Part shown: in pieces, positions 16,285 through 24,712 of the stretch
Layout of the letters: each line of letters starts with the position of its first letter
How positions within the stretch are numbered: the first letter of the stretch is position 1
Source of the DNA: Avoscillospira sp045580485
GTDB taxonomy: Bacteria; Bacillota; Clostridia; Oscillospirales; Oscillospiraceae
Assembly: GCA_045580485.1 (NCBI GenBank)
Contig: JAZNNW010000139.1
Span: forward strand, 1 to 64,000
Direction of reading: 5' to 3'
Length of the DNA: 64,000 nucleotides
Made by a program: the position numbers and the translations under genes
Notes under the pieces: generated by a model
Databases searched by the model: none
What the model was told of the DNA's origin: nothing
What the model saw: the letters and a program-made list of their open reading frames with translations, nothing else

Positions 16285-18015
16285 TCAAATATACTGCTGT
16301 GTCATCACATCGATGACGCCTCTGGTGGTCAGCCGCAGCTGCGGAATCACCGGCAGGGCCATGAAGCTGAGGGTCATAAAGGGGTCGATGCCACGGCTGA
16401 CGCCCTGTGCAAAGGCCACGGCCTTGGCATATTCCAGCTTGTCGTTGACCTCCGCCATGGGTGCGTCGGACATGATGCCTGCGATTTCCAAAATGACCTC
16501 GGCGGTGGCGGTTTCTTTGTCTGCCACCACGATGCCGCCGTGGTTTTCCACCACACGGTTGGCGGCGAAGGCCATGTCCTTGGAGTTGGTACCCACCACG
16601 ATGATGTTGTGGCTGTCGTGGGAAATGGAGGTGGCTACCGCGCCGGATTTTAGTCCGTAGCCCTGAATGTAGCCAAGACCGATGTGATGGGTGTTTTTGT
16701 GCCGCTCAATGACGGCGATTTTCAGAGTATCCTGCGCCACATCCACACGGGTGGCGTAGCCCTTGTCCGTGGTGACCAGTTCACCGGGCACCATGCCCAG
16801 AACCCCTCTGGGTCGCTCGGAACGGAAGTCATCCTCCGTCAAGGGGGAGACATGGAAGGTGTCGAGAGCCTTGGCTGCCAGCCATGGCTCGATGACCGGG
16901 GCTTCAAAGGGCTGTACCTGTCCGTCAAAGACCACCTTGCCGTTTTTCAGCACGAATTTTACTTCAAAATGCTCAAAATCGTCGATGATGGCAAGGTCAG
17001 CCAGATACCCCGGCGCCACTGCACCACGGTTGTTCAGCTGATAGTACCGGGCGGCATTGTGGGTGGCGACTTTGGCTGTCAGAATGGGGTCTGCACCGGC
17101 GGCAATGGCACGGCGGCAGATATAGTCGATGTGACCCTGCTCCAGCAGGTCACTGGGGTGCCGGTCGTCCACGCAGAACATACACCGGTCGGCATACTTG
17201 GGGGTCAAAAGGGGCAAAAGGGCGTCCAAATTCTGTGCCGCCGTGCCTTCCCGGATCATGATGAACTGCCCCTTGCCGATCTTGGCAAGAGCGTCCTCCA
17301 GATCGTAGCACTCATGGTCGGAGTAGACCCCGGCTGCCACATAGGCATCCAGCTCCTTGCCTTGGAGCATGGGGGCGTGGCCGTCGATTTTTTTGTGATG
17401 GGCCTGTGCGGCGGCGATTTTTTCCAGAACCTGTCCGTCACCGGCAATGACACCTACAAAGTTCATGACTTCTGCCAAGCCTTGCACTCTGGGATGGTCG
17501 TAGAAGCTGTCCAGTGCCCGGTAGTCCAGCACGGCACCGCTTTCGTCCATGGGAGTGGCGGGGACGCAGGAGGGCAGCATGAACCGCACATCCAAGGGCA
17601 GACCTTCTGTGGCCTGCAGCATATAGTCGATGCCGTCTGTGCCCATGACATTGGCGATCTCGTGGGGGTCGGTGATGATGGTGGTGGTGCCGTGAGGCAG
17701 CACCGCCTTGGTCAGCTCCTTGGGGGAGACCAGAGAGCTTTCCAGATGCATGTGGCTGTCGATAAAGCCCGGCAGAACGATCTTGCCGGTCATGTCGTAT
17801 TCCGTCAGACCGGAATACTCGCCCATGCCCACGATCAGCCCTTCGGCAATGGCGATATCTCCATGGCTCAGCTCATTGGCAAAGACATTGAGATAGACGG
17901 CGTTTTTCAGCACCACATCCGCAGGCTTTCTGCCTGCCGCCACTTCCACGATGTGCTGCTTTTTCAGCAGATCCCGGCTGATCCGTCCGGAATAGCTTTC
18001 ATAAGTTCCTGCCAT
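16285..18015 (-). CDS. ade: adenine deaminase
   Basis: The 576-residue amidohydrolase has the metal motif GFIDSHMHLESSLV, TDPHEIANVMGTDGI, MLPSCVPATP, DGHAPML and HGIGLG-like GLGYIQGYGLKSGAVATSISHDSHN, all of microbial Ade, which turns adenine into hypoxanthine with bound Mn or Fe. Start at 18015 rather than 18024 because AAAGGA is then nine bases away. It is followed at once by lplA; the link looks positional rather than functional. Confidence 0.95.
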   Translation of the reverse strand: MAGTYESYSGRISRDLLKKQHIVEVAAGRKPADVVLKNAVYLNVFANELSHGDIAIAEGLIVGMGEYSGLTEYDMTGKIVLPGFIDSHMHLESSLVSPKELTKAVLPHGTTTIITDPHEIANVMGTDGIDYMLQATEGLPLDVRFMLPSCVPATPMDESGAVLDYRALDSFYDHPRVQGLAEVMNFVGVIAGDGQVLEKIAAAQAHHKKIDGHAPMLQGKELDAYVAAGVYSDHECYDLEDALAKIGKGQFIMIREGTAAQNLDALLPLLTPKYADRCMFCVDDRHPSDLLEQGHIDYICRRAIAAGADPILTAKVATHNAARYYQLNNRGAVAPGYLADLAIIDDFEHFEVKFVLKNGKVVFDGQVQPFEAPVIEPWLAAKALDTFHVSPLTEDDFRSERPRGVLGMVPGELVTTDKGYATRVDVAQDTLKIAVIERHKNTHHIGLGYIQGYGLKSGAVATSISHDSHNIIVVGTNSKDMAFAANRVVENHGGIVVADKETATAEVILEIAGIMSDAPMAEVNDKLEYAKAVAFAQGVSRGIDPFMTLSFMALPVIPQLRLTTRGVIDVMTQQYI

Positions 18016-18042
18016 GAAGATCATTCCTTTCTGGTTTTAATG

Positions 18043-18096
18043 AGCCTCCCCTTGAGGGGAGGTGGCATTTGCGAAGCAAATGACGGAGAGGTGTGT
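18043..18096. repeat. dispersed repeat family A, half copy
   Basis: Same half-element as at 13591, with CTCCCCTTGAGGGGAGG, TTGCGAAGCAAATGACGG and GAGAGGTGTGT. It ends exactly at the stop codon of the small zinc protein, so the repeat may have trimmed or donated that gene's end. Confidence 0.85.
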
Positions 18097-18323
18097 TATT
18101 CCCCGGGGCCGGGGGCGATGACTTTCCCTAAGTTCCAGGTGTAGGCGGCACGCTCAGCGGCTTCTTTCCGCTCCTCTGCTTTGTCATAGGTCGAGACGGC
18201 GGTGTGTGCGCCGCAATCCACGCACTCTACGGTGAACGCCCAGCCGCCTTCCTCGCTGAGCACACCGGCTCCGCCGCAGATGGGGCAATCCTGCACACTG
18301 ATGGTTTCCAGCAATTTATCCAT
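18096..18323 (-). CDS. small zinc-finger protein, Lar-like
   Basis: The 75-residue protein has two CxxC pairs, CPICGG (residues 13-18) and CVDCGA (34-39), and a C-terminal Glu/Ala helix ending AAYTWNLG. The order CPxCGG, CxxCGA, then an Ala-rich helix with WN is that of the Lar family (restriction alleviation). Such proteins are common in phages and also scattered in chromosomes, where the role is unknown. RBS AAAGGAG. It lies 12 bases after the uup-like stop, so it is probably cotranscribed. Confidence 0.6.
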   Translation of the reverse strand: MDKLLETISVQDCPICGGAGVLSEEGGWAFTVECVDCGAHTAVSTYDKAEERKEAAERAAYTWNLGKVIAPGPGE

Positions 18324-18335
18324 GATAAAACTCCT

Positions 18336-20111
18336 TTATTGATTGGCGATTTTCTCTGCCAGTTCGTTGAGATAGACCCACCGCTCCATTTTCTGTTCCA
18401 GCTGGGTCTCTAAAGCCTCTTTTTCCGCCATGGCTTTTTCCAAAGCCACGAAATCGGCGCCGGAGGCGGCAATGGCAGCCTCGGCTTGCGCCAATTTTTC
18501 TTCCAAAGCGGCAATATCTGCATCGATGGAATCGTATTCCCGCTGCTCCATATAGGAGAATTTCAGCTTCTGCTGCCGGGGCTTCGGCTGCTCCTTGGGG
18601 GCAGAAGCCACTTTAGGCTTCTCATCCTCCGTGGGCTGCCGCTTGGCCAGATAGTCGCCGTAGTTGCCGATGTAGGTCCGAATCTCTCCGCCGGGTCGGA
18701 CTTCAAAGATCTGCTCTGCCACTCTGTCCAGAAAATACCGGTCATGGCTGACAGCGATGACAGGTCCGGGATAGCCTTCCAGATAATCCTCCAGAATGGA
18801 CAGGGTGGTGATATCCAGATCTTTGGTGGGTTCGTCCAGCAAAAGGATGTTGGGGGACGCCATGAGGATGCTCAGCAGATACAGCCGCCGCCGTTCGCCG
18901 CCGGAGAGTCTGCCGATGGGGGTGTGCTGCATAGCGGGGAGGAACAAAAACCGCTCCAACATCTGGGATGCGGAGAATGTACCCTCATCGGTCTTTACAT
19001 GAGAAGCAATGTTGTGTATCAAAGACCAGGGTGTTTCGTTGGGGTCTAATTCTTTCGCCTCTTGCGTAAAGTAGCCTAAATTCACCGTGGTACCGGTCTC
19101 GATCCTGCCCCTGTCCGGCTCCAGTCTGCCTGCGATCAGGTTCAGCAGGGTGGATTTGCCCATGCCGTTGCCGCCGACGATGCCGATGCGGTCATGGCGG
19201 TCCAGCCGGTAGGAAAAATCCTTCAGAACGCATTTGTCCCCAAAGGACTTGTTGACATTTTCGAGATTGAGAATCTGTTTGCCCAACCGGCTGGCGGCAG
19301 CGCCCATCTGCACCGTGTCGTCATACTGGGGTGCCTGCTGATTTTTCAAGGCTTCGTAGCGGTCAATGCGCTCTTTGCTCTTGGTGGTCCGTGCCTTGCA
19401 GCCCCGGATGATCCACTGGTATTCGTGGCGCAGGATGGTCTGCCGTTTCCGCTCCGAGGCCTCCGCCATTTCCTCTCGCTGGGCTTTCAGCTCCAGATAT
19501 TTGGAATAGTTTGCCTCAAAATAGCTCAGTTTACCCCGATTCAGTTCGGCAATTCTGGTGGCCACCCGCTCCAGAAAATACCGGTCATGGGTCACCATGA
19601 TGATGCCGCCGGGAAAGGCTTTTAATTTCTGCTCCAGCCAAGCCACCATTTCTGCATCCAGATGGTTGGTGGGCTCGTCCAAAATCAGCACATCGGCAGG
19701 CTGCAGCAGAGCTGCTGCCAGCGCCACCCGCTTTCGCTGACCGCCGGAGAGGATGCCGATTTTGGCATCGGGGTCGTCAATGCCCAGCTTGGAGAGCATG
19801 GAGCGGGCTTCATAAGCATGAATCTCCCGGTAGCTCTCGTCCTGAGAGGCAAAGACCTGCTCCAGAACCGTATTTTCATCCTCCATGGGGGGATTCTGTT
19901 CCAGATACACCACCTGCACATTGGGATATCGGGTGACAGTGCCCCTGTCCGGCTCCTCCTGAGAGGCTAAGCATCGCAGGAAAGTGGATTTGCCCGTGCC
20001 GTTGATGCCGATGACACCGATCTTGTCACCGGGTTCCAGATATAAAGAGGCGTCTTTCAACAATTCCTTGACGCCGTAGTTGATGGAAATGTTTTCCGCA
20101 GAAAGCAGCAT
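18336..20111 (-). CDS. uup: ABC-F family ATPase, Uup-like
   Basis: The 591-residue protein has two ABC domains and no membrane segment. Walker A motifs are GINGTGKST (near residue 36) and GGNGMGKST (near 320); signatures are LSGGQRKR and LSGGERRR; Walker B segments end DEPTNHLD and DEPTKDLD. The linker has EYQWIIRGCKARTTKSKERI, and the C-terminal 60 residues form a coiled coil, as in Uup, which binds DNA and ribosomes and affects transposon excision. Other ABC-F types lack this tail. RBS AAGGAG. Confidence 0.88.
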   Translation of the reverse strand: MLLSAENISINYGVKELLKDASLYLEPGDKIGVIGINGTGKSTFLRCLASQEEPDRGTVTRYPNVQVVYLEQNPPMEDENTVLEQVFASQDESYREIHAYEARSMLSKLGIDDPDAKIGILSGGQRKRVALAAALLQPADVLILDEPTNHLDAEMVAWLEQKLKAFPGGIIMVTHDRYFLERVATRIAELNRGKLSYFEANYSKYLELKAQREEMAEASERKRQTILRHEYQWIIRGCKARTTKSKERIDRYEALKNQQAPQYDDTVQMGAAASRLGKQILNLENVNKSFGDKCVLKDFSYRLDRHDRIGIVGGNGMGKSTLLNLIAGRLEPDRGRIETGTTVNLGYFTQEAKELDPNETPWSLIHNIASHVKTDEGTFSASQMLERFLFLPAMQHTPIGRLSGGERRRLYLLSILMASPNILLLDEPTKDLDITTLSILEDYLEGYPGPVIAVSHDRYFLDRVAEQIFEVRPGGEIRTYIGNYGDYLAKRQPTEDEKPKVASAPKEQPKPRQQKLKFSYMEQREYDSIDADIAALEEKLAQAEAAIAASGADFVALEKAMAEKEALETQLEQKMERWVYLNELAEKIANQ

Positions 20112-20217
20112 AAGGAAACTCCTTGTGTTATATTACTATGATTATAGCCTTTTTTATGCCTGTTGGCAATTGGAAATCAGCGGTTTTCACAAATCGGAGG
20201 AAACGGCAAAAAAGAAG

Positions 20218-20246
20218 TAGAAATCGTGCAAAAACTGTGCTATACT
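20218..20246 (+). promoter_or_regulatory. possible promoter of pckA
   Basis: TAGAAA, 17 bases, TATACT at 20241-20246. The -35 is poor. A leader of about 85 bases follows with a CTTGT-ACAAG hairpin. Confidence 0.35.
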
Positions 20247-20335
20247 GGTACTCGGTGGAACTTGTATTTCCATCAACAAGTACATTATTATTGTCGGCGA
20301 AAGCGGCAATAGAATTATAAGGAGGACTATATCTT

Positions 20336-21943
20336 ATGAACACTTATGGTCTGGAAAAGTACGGCATTACCGGTACTACCGAGGTTGTCTACAATCCCAC
20401 TTACGAACAGCTGTTCGAAGCAGAAATGGACCCCACTCTGGAAGGCTTTGAGAAGGGTCAGCTCACCGAGCTGGGCGCTGTCAATGTCATGACCGGTATC
20501 TACACCGGCCGTTCCCCCAAGGATAAGTTCATCGTCATGGACGAGAACTCCAAGGACACCGTGTGGTGGACCTCCCCCGAGTACGCCAACGACAACAAGC
20601 CCGCTTCCATCGAAGCATGGAACGAGTGCAAGCGTCTGGCTGTGGAGCAGCTGAGCAACAAGAAGCTGTATGTCATGGATGTGTTCTGCGGCACCAACAA
20701 GGACAGCCGTATGGCAATCCGCTTCATCATGGAAGTGGCATGGCAGGCTCACTTTGTCAAGAATATGTTCATCGCTCCCACCGAGGAAGAACTGAAGAAC
20801 TTTGAGCCCGACTTCGTTTCCTACAACGCAGCCAAGGCCAAGGTCACCAACTACAAGGAGCTGGGCCTCAACTCCGAGACCGCTGCCATCTTCAACATCA
20901 CCTCCAAGGAGCAGGTCATCCTGAACACCTGGTACGGCGGCGAAATGAAGAAGGGCATGTTCTCCATGATGAACTACTACCTGCCCCTCAACGGCATGGC
21001 TTCCATGCACTGCTCCGCCAACACCGACATGAACGGCGAAAACACCGCTCTGTTCTTCGGTCTGTCCGGCACCGGCAAGACCACCCTGTCCACCGACCCC
21101 AAGCGTCTGCTGATCGGTGACGATGAGCACGGCTGGGACGACGAGGGCGTCTTCAACTTCGAAGGCGGCTGCTATGCCAAGGTCATCAACCTGGATAAGG
21201 ACTCCGTGCCCGATATCTACAATGCTATCAAGCGCAATGCTCTGCTGGAGAATGTCACTGTTGACGAAAACGGCGTGTGCGACTTCGCTGACGGCTCCGT
21301 TACCGAGAACACCCGTGTCTCCTACCCCATCAACCACATTGAGAAGATCGTCCGTCCCGTCTCCAAGGGCCCCGATGCCAAGAATGTCATCTTCCTGTCC
21401 GCTGACGCTTTCGGCGTTCTGCCTCCCGTCTCCATCCTGACTCCCGAGCAGACTCAGTACTACTTCCTGTCCGGCTTCACCTCCAAGCTGGCCGGCACCG
21501 AGCGTGGTATCACCGAGCCCACTCCCACCTTCTCCGCTTGCTTCGGCGCAGCCTTCCTGGAGCTGCATCCCACCAAGTACGGCGAAGAGCTGGTCAAGAA
21601 GATGGAAAAGTCCGGCGCCAAGGCTTACCTGGTCAACACCGGCTGGAACGGCACCGGCAAGCGTATCTCCATCAAGGACACCCGCGGCATCATCGACGCC
21701 ATTCTGGATGGCTCCATCCTGAAGGCCGAGACCAAGACCATCCCCTACTTCAACTTTGAAGTTCCCACCGCTCTGCCCGGCGTGGACACCAACATCCTCG
21801 ACCCCAGAAACACCTACGCCGATGCTTCCGAATGGGATACCAAGGCTAAAGATCTGGCTGCCCGCTTCGTGAAGAACTTTGCCAAGTACACCGGCAATGA
21901 CGAAGGCAAGGCTCTGGTCGCTGCCGGCCCCAAGGCTGAATAA
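20336..21943 (+). CDS. pckA: phosphoenolpyruvate carboxykinase (ATP)
   Basis: The 535-residue enzyme has the ATP-type motifs: TGIYTGRSPKDKF, HCSANTDMNGENTALFFG, P-loop GLSGTGKTTLSTD near residue 245, DDEHGWDDEGVFNFEGGCYAK, and NTGWNGTGKRISIKDTR. It interconverts oxaloacetate and PEP. In fermenting anaerobes it often runs toward oxaloacetate, making ATP. The next genes encode oxaloacetate decarboxylase, so both enzymes act at the same branch point. Codon use is strongly biased, so it is highly expressed. RBS AAGGAGG; followed by a family A repeat. Confidence 0.97.
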   Translation: MNTYGLEKYGITGTTEVVYNPTYEQLFEAEMDPTLEGFEKGQLTELGAVNVMTGIYTGRSPKDKFIVMDENSKDTVWWTSPEYANDNKPASIEAWNECKRLAVEQLSNKKLYVMDVFCGTNKDSRMAIRFIMEVAWQAHFVKNMFIAPTEEELKNFEPDFVSYNAAKAKVTNYKELGLNSETAAIFNITSKEQVILNTWYGGEMKKGMFSMMNYYLPLNGMASMHCSANTDMNGENTALFFGLSGTGKTTLSTDPKRLLIGDDEHGWDDEGVFNFEGGCYAKVINLDKDSVPDIYNAIKRNALLENVTVDENGVCDFADGSVTENTRVSYPINHIEKIVRPVSKGPDAKNVIFLSADAFGVLPPVSILTPEQTQYYFLSGFTSKLAGTERGITEPTPTFSACFGAAFLELHPTKYGEELVKKMEKSGAKAYLVNTGWNGTGKRISIKDTRGIIDAILDGSILKAETKTIPYFNFEVPTALPGVDTNILDPRNTYADASEWDTKAKDLAARFVKNFAKYTGNDEGKALVAAGPKAE

Positions 21944-21965
21944 GAAATAATTGAGAAGTCTGACA

Positions 21966-22069
21966 AAGGCCCCCTTGTGTAAAGGGGGCTGTCAGCGAAG
22001 CTGACTGGGGGATTGTCAACCCCTCCGCCTCGCTTTCGCTCGGCACCTCCCCTTGCACAGGGGAGGCTT
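21966..22069. repeat. dispersed repeat family A, copy 6
   Basis: GGCCCCCTTGTGTAAAGGGGGC, then TGTCAGCGAAGCTGACTGG, then CGCCTCGCTTTCGCTCGGC and CCTCCCCTTGCACAGGGGAGG. The variant tips (TTGTGTAA, TTGCACAG) show compensatory change that keeps the hairpins. Between pckA and oadA. Confidence 0.8.
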
Positions 22070-22167
22070 CAAGGTTTCTCCTTGTCGGCGCATTGTGAGC
22101 ATAATTTCTTGCAATGCGCCCCTGTTTTAACAGGCGCATTTCCAAAAATTTACCGGAGGTGTATCCA

Positions 22168-23574
22168 TTGAAAAAAGTTCAGTTTACCGAAACTGTTTTG
22201 CGTGATGCCAACCAGTCTCTGATGGCTACCCGCCTGCCCTATGCCGATTATGAGGCCATTCTGCCCGAGATGGACAAGGCCGGCTACTATTCCGTGGAGT
22301 GCTGGGGCGGCGCTACCTTTGATTCCTGCCTGCGTTATCTGGGTGAAGATCCCTGGGAGCGTCTGCGGAATATCCGCAAGAACATGCCCAATACCAAGCT
22401 GCAGATGCTGCTGCGCGGTCAGAACCTGCTGGGCTACAAGCACTATCATGACGATGTGGTGGAGAAGTTCGTAGAGCTGTCCATCAAGAACGGCATCGAC
22501 ATCCTGCGTATTTTCGATGCCCTCAACGACTTCCGCAACCTGGGCACTGCACTGGATGCCACCAAGAAGTATGCAACCAAGAATACGGTCGCTTCCGGCT
22601 GTATTTCCTATACCCAGAGCCCTGTCCACACCGTTTCCAAGTATGTGGAAATGTGCAAGGAACTGAAGAACATGGGCTTTGACACCATCTGCCTGAAGGA
22701 TATGGCAGGCACCATGAGCCCCTTTGAGGCCGAAGGTCTCATCAAGGGCATCAAGGACGCCGTGGGCGATATGCCCCTGATCCTCCACACCCACTGCACC
22801 ACCGGCATGGCTTACATGACCGTCACCAAGGCCATTGATTCCGGCATTGATGTGGTGGATACCGCCACCTCCTGCTTCTCCAACGGCACTTCCCAGCCTG
22901 CCACCGAGACCATGTTCTATGCCATGCAGCAGTACGGCGTGGAGACCGGCCTCAACGAAGAAGCCATCAACAAGGTCAACGATTTCTTCAAGCCCATCAA
23001 GCAGAAGTATATCGACAACAAGACTCTGAACCCCAAGTCCATGGCCACCGACGCACAGGCCCTGGTCTACAAGGTTCCCGGCGGTATGCTCTCCAACATG
23101 ATCGCCAACCTGACCGATATGAAGGCCATGGATAAGTTTGAGGCTGCACTGGAAGAGATCCCCGCTGTCCGCAAGGATCTGGGCTATCCTCCTCTGGTCA
23201 CCCCTCTGTCCCAGATGGTGGGCAACCAGGCCGTTACCAATGTGCTCCTGGGCGAGCGTTATAAGCAGATCTCCAAGGAAGTCAAGGCCTACTTCAAGGG
23301 CGAATATGGCATCGCTCCTGCTCCTGTCAATGCAGAGATCGAAGCCAAGGTCCTGAAGGAAGCCGGTCTGGACGCTCCTGTGGACTGCCGCATCGAGGAC
23401 CAGAAGCGTACCGGCGACGACTTCAAGAAGGCCAAGGACGAACTGGGCGATCTGGCTGTGACACCCGAGGATGTCATGAGCTACATTTGCTTCCCCGATC
23501 AGGCCAGAAAGTTCCTGGAGAAGCGCAAGGTCGAAACGGAGCGGGTCAGCACCTACACCATCGAAGCGATCTAA
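22168..23574 (+). CDS. oadA: oxaloacetate decarboxylase carboxyltransferase subunit (alpha, without biotin domain)
   Basis: The 468-residue protein has the PYC_OADA pattern: FTETVLRDANQSLMATR (metal Asp), GGATFDSCLRYL, LLRGQNLLGYKHY, CLKDMAG (the Lys region) and HTHCTTGMA (metal His pair), then the conserved C-terminal carboxylase domain. It moves CO2 from oxaloacetate to biotin. The biotinyl domain present at the end of classical OadA is absent and is encoded separately two genes on. Start is TTG at 22168, seven bases after CCGGAGGT; ATG at 22114 has no site and reads through poorly conserved sequence. Confidence 0.92.
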   Translation: MKKVQFTETVLRDANQSLMATRLPYADYEAILPEMDKAGYYSVECWGGATFDSCLRYLGEDPWERLRNIRKNMPNTKLQMLLRGQNLLGYKHYHDDVVEKFVELSIKNGIDILRIFDALNDFRNLGTALDATKKYATKNTVASGCISYTQSPVHTVSKYVEMCKELKNMGFDTICLKDMAGTMSPFEAEGLIKGIKDAVGDMPLILHTHCTTGMAYMTVTKAIDSGIDVVDTATSCFSNGTSQPATETMFYAMQQYGVETGLNEEAINKVNDFFKPIKQKYIDNKTLNPKSMATDAQALVYKVPGGMLSNMIANLTDMKAMDKFEAALEEIPAVRKDLGYPPLVTPLSQMVGNQAVTNVLLGERYKQISKEVKAYFKGEYGIAPAPVNAEIEAKVLKEAGLDAPVDCRIEDQKRTGDDFKKAKDELGDLAVTPEDVMSYICFPDQARKFLEKRKVETERVSTYTIEAI

Positions 23575-23588
23575 GGAGGGCAGAAACT

Positions 23589-23954
23589 ATGAATGTTCTT
23601 TCTGCGATCAGCCTCGGTGAGGCCGGTGTCACCGGTCTGCTGGGTTACGCTGTGGTGTTTCTGGGACTGTTTTTGCTGATGGTGGTGGTCACCGTCATGG
23701 GCAAGATCATGTCCGGCAAGAAGGTGGAAAAGGCTGAAAAGCCTGCCGCACCTGCACCTGTGGCTGCCCCCGCCGCCCCTGTGGCGGCTGCTCCTGCTGC
23801 CCCCGCCGGCGGCGAAGCTCCCGGTTCTGCCGGTCAGCTGAAGCTTTATGATACCCCCGATCGGGACGCCGCCCTCATCATGGCAATCGTCGCCGACCAG
23901 ATGGGTAAGCCCTTGAACGAACTGCGGTTCAAATCCATCAAGGAGGTCAAGTGA
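23589..23954 (+). CDS. oadG: oxaloacetate decarboxylase gamma-like subunit
   Basis: The 121-residue protein has one N-terminal membrane helix (LLGYAVVFLGLFLLMVVVTV, residues 18-37), a Lys-rich turn, an Ala/Pro hinge (about 46-78) and a short C-terminal segment. This is the layout of OadG/MmdD, which anchors the carboxyltransferase to the membrane subunit. RBS AAGGAGGG precedes the ATG, and the gene for the biotin carrier starts two bases after its stop. Sequence in this family is weakly conserved, so the call rests on layout and operon position. Confidence 0.85.
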   Translation: MNVLSAISLGEAGVTGLLGYAVVFLGLFLLMVVVTVMGKIMSGKKVEKAEKPAAPAPVAAPAAPVAAAPAAPAGGEAPGSAGQLKLYDTPDRDAALIMAIVADQMGKPLNELRFKSIKEVK

Positions 23955-23956
23955 TT

Positions 23957-24700
23957 ATGAAATATAAAGTTACCCTCAATGGCAAGGTCTATGAGGTGGA
24001 AGTAGAGGCCGGCAAGGCCATCATGCTGGATGAGTATGAGGCTTATGCCCCTGCCGCTGCTCCTGCAGCCGCCGCACCCGCTGCTGCTCCCGCAGCTGCA
24101 GCCCCCGCCGCCGCACCTGCCCCTGCCGCTCCCGCTGCCACCGTTACCGGCGGCGAGACCGTTGCCGCTCCCATGCCCGGCAACATTCTGAAGGTCAATG
24201 TCACTGCAGGTCAGGCCGTCAAGGCCGGTGATCTGCTGGTGGTTCTGGAAGCCATGAAGATGGAGAACGAGATCGTCGCTCCCTGTGACGGCACTGTGGC
24301 TCAGGTAGTCACCTCCAAGGGCTCCGTGGTGGATACCGGCGCTCCTCTGGTCATTCTGGCCACTGCCAACGCTCCTGTCACCGCCGCTCCCGCCCCCGTG
24401 GCTGCTCCCGCACCTGCTCCTGCTCCTGCGGCAGCCCCTGCCCCCGCCGCTGCACCCGCTCCCGCTGCTCCCGCAGCCGTGGCTGCCGGTGAAGTGGTCG
24501 CCGCTCCCATGCCCGGCAACATCCTCAATGTGGCTGTCTCCGCCGGTCAGGCTGTCAAGTCCGGTCAGGTTCTGGTGATTCTGGAAGCCATGAAGATGGA
24601 AAATGAGATCGTCGCTCCCCGTGACGGCACTGTGGCCCAGGTGGTCACCTCCAAGGGCTCCGTGGTGGATACCGGCGCTCCTCTGGTCGTCCTGGCATAA
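23957..24700 (+). CDS. biotin carrier protein with two tandem biotinyl domains
   Basis: The 247-residue protein begins like a decarboxylase biotin subunit (MKYKVTLNGKVYEVEVEAG), followed by an Ala/Pro hinge (30-62), a biotinyl domain (about 66-135, EAMKMEN with Lys101), a second Ala/Pro hinge (139-177) and a second biotinyl domain (178-247, EAMKMEN with Lys213). Both biotin-lysine motifs are intact. The domains are nearly identical in protein and DNA, pointing to recent duplication. The carrier shuttles CO2 between OadA and OadB. Usual family members have one domain and about 130 residues. The ATG at 23957 fits AAGGAGGT; GTG at 23951 is too close. Confidence 0.93.
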   Translation: MKYKVTLNGKVYEVEVEAGKAIMLDEYEAYAPAAAPAAAAPAAAPAAAAPAAAPAPAAPAATVTGGETVAAPMPGNILKVNVTAGQAVKAGDLLVVLEAMKMENEIVAPCDGTVAQVVTSKGSVVDTGAPLVILATANAPVTAAPAPVAAPAPAPAPAAAPAPAAAPAPAAPAAVAAGEVVAAPMPGNILNVAVSAGQAVKSGQVLVILEAMKMENEIVAPRDGTVAQVVTSKGSVVDTGAPLVVLA

Positions 24701-24712
24701 GGAGGACGAAGT

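Noticed and set aside
24051..24160. Ala/Pro-rich repeat in the biotin carrier as a separate repeat element
   Set aside because: It is the normal flexible hinge of biotin carriers, repeated because the whole domain is duplicated.
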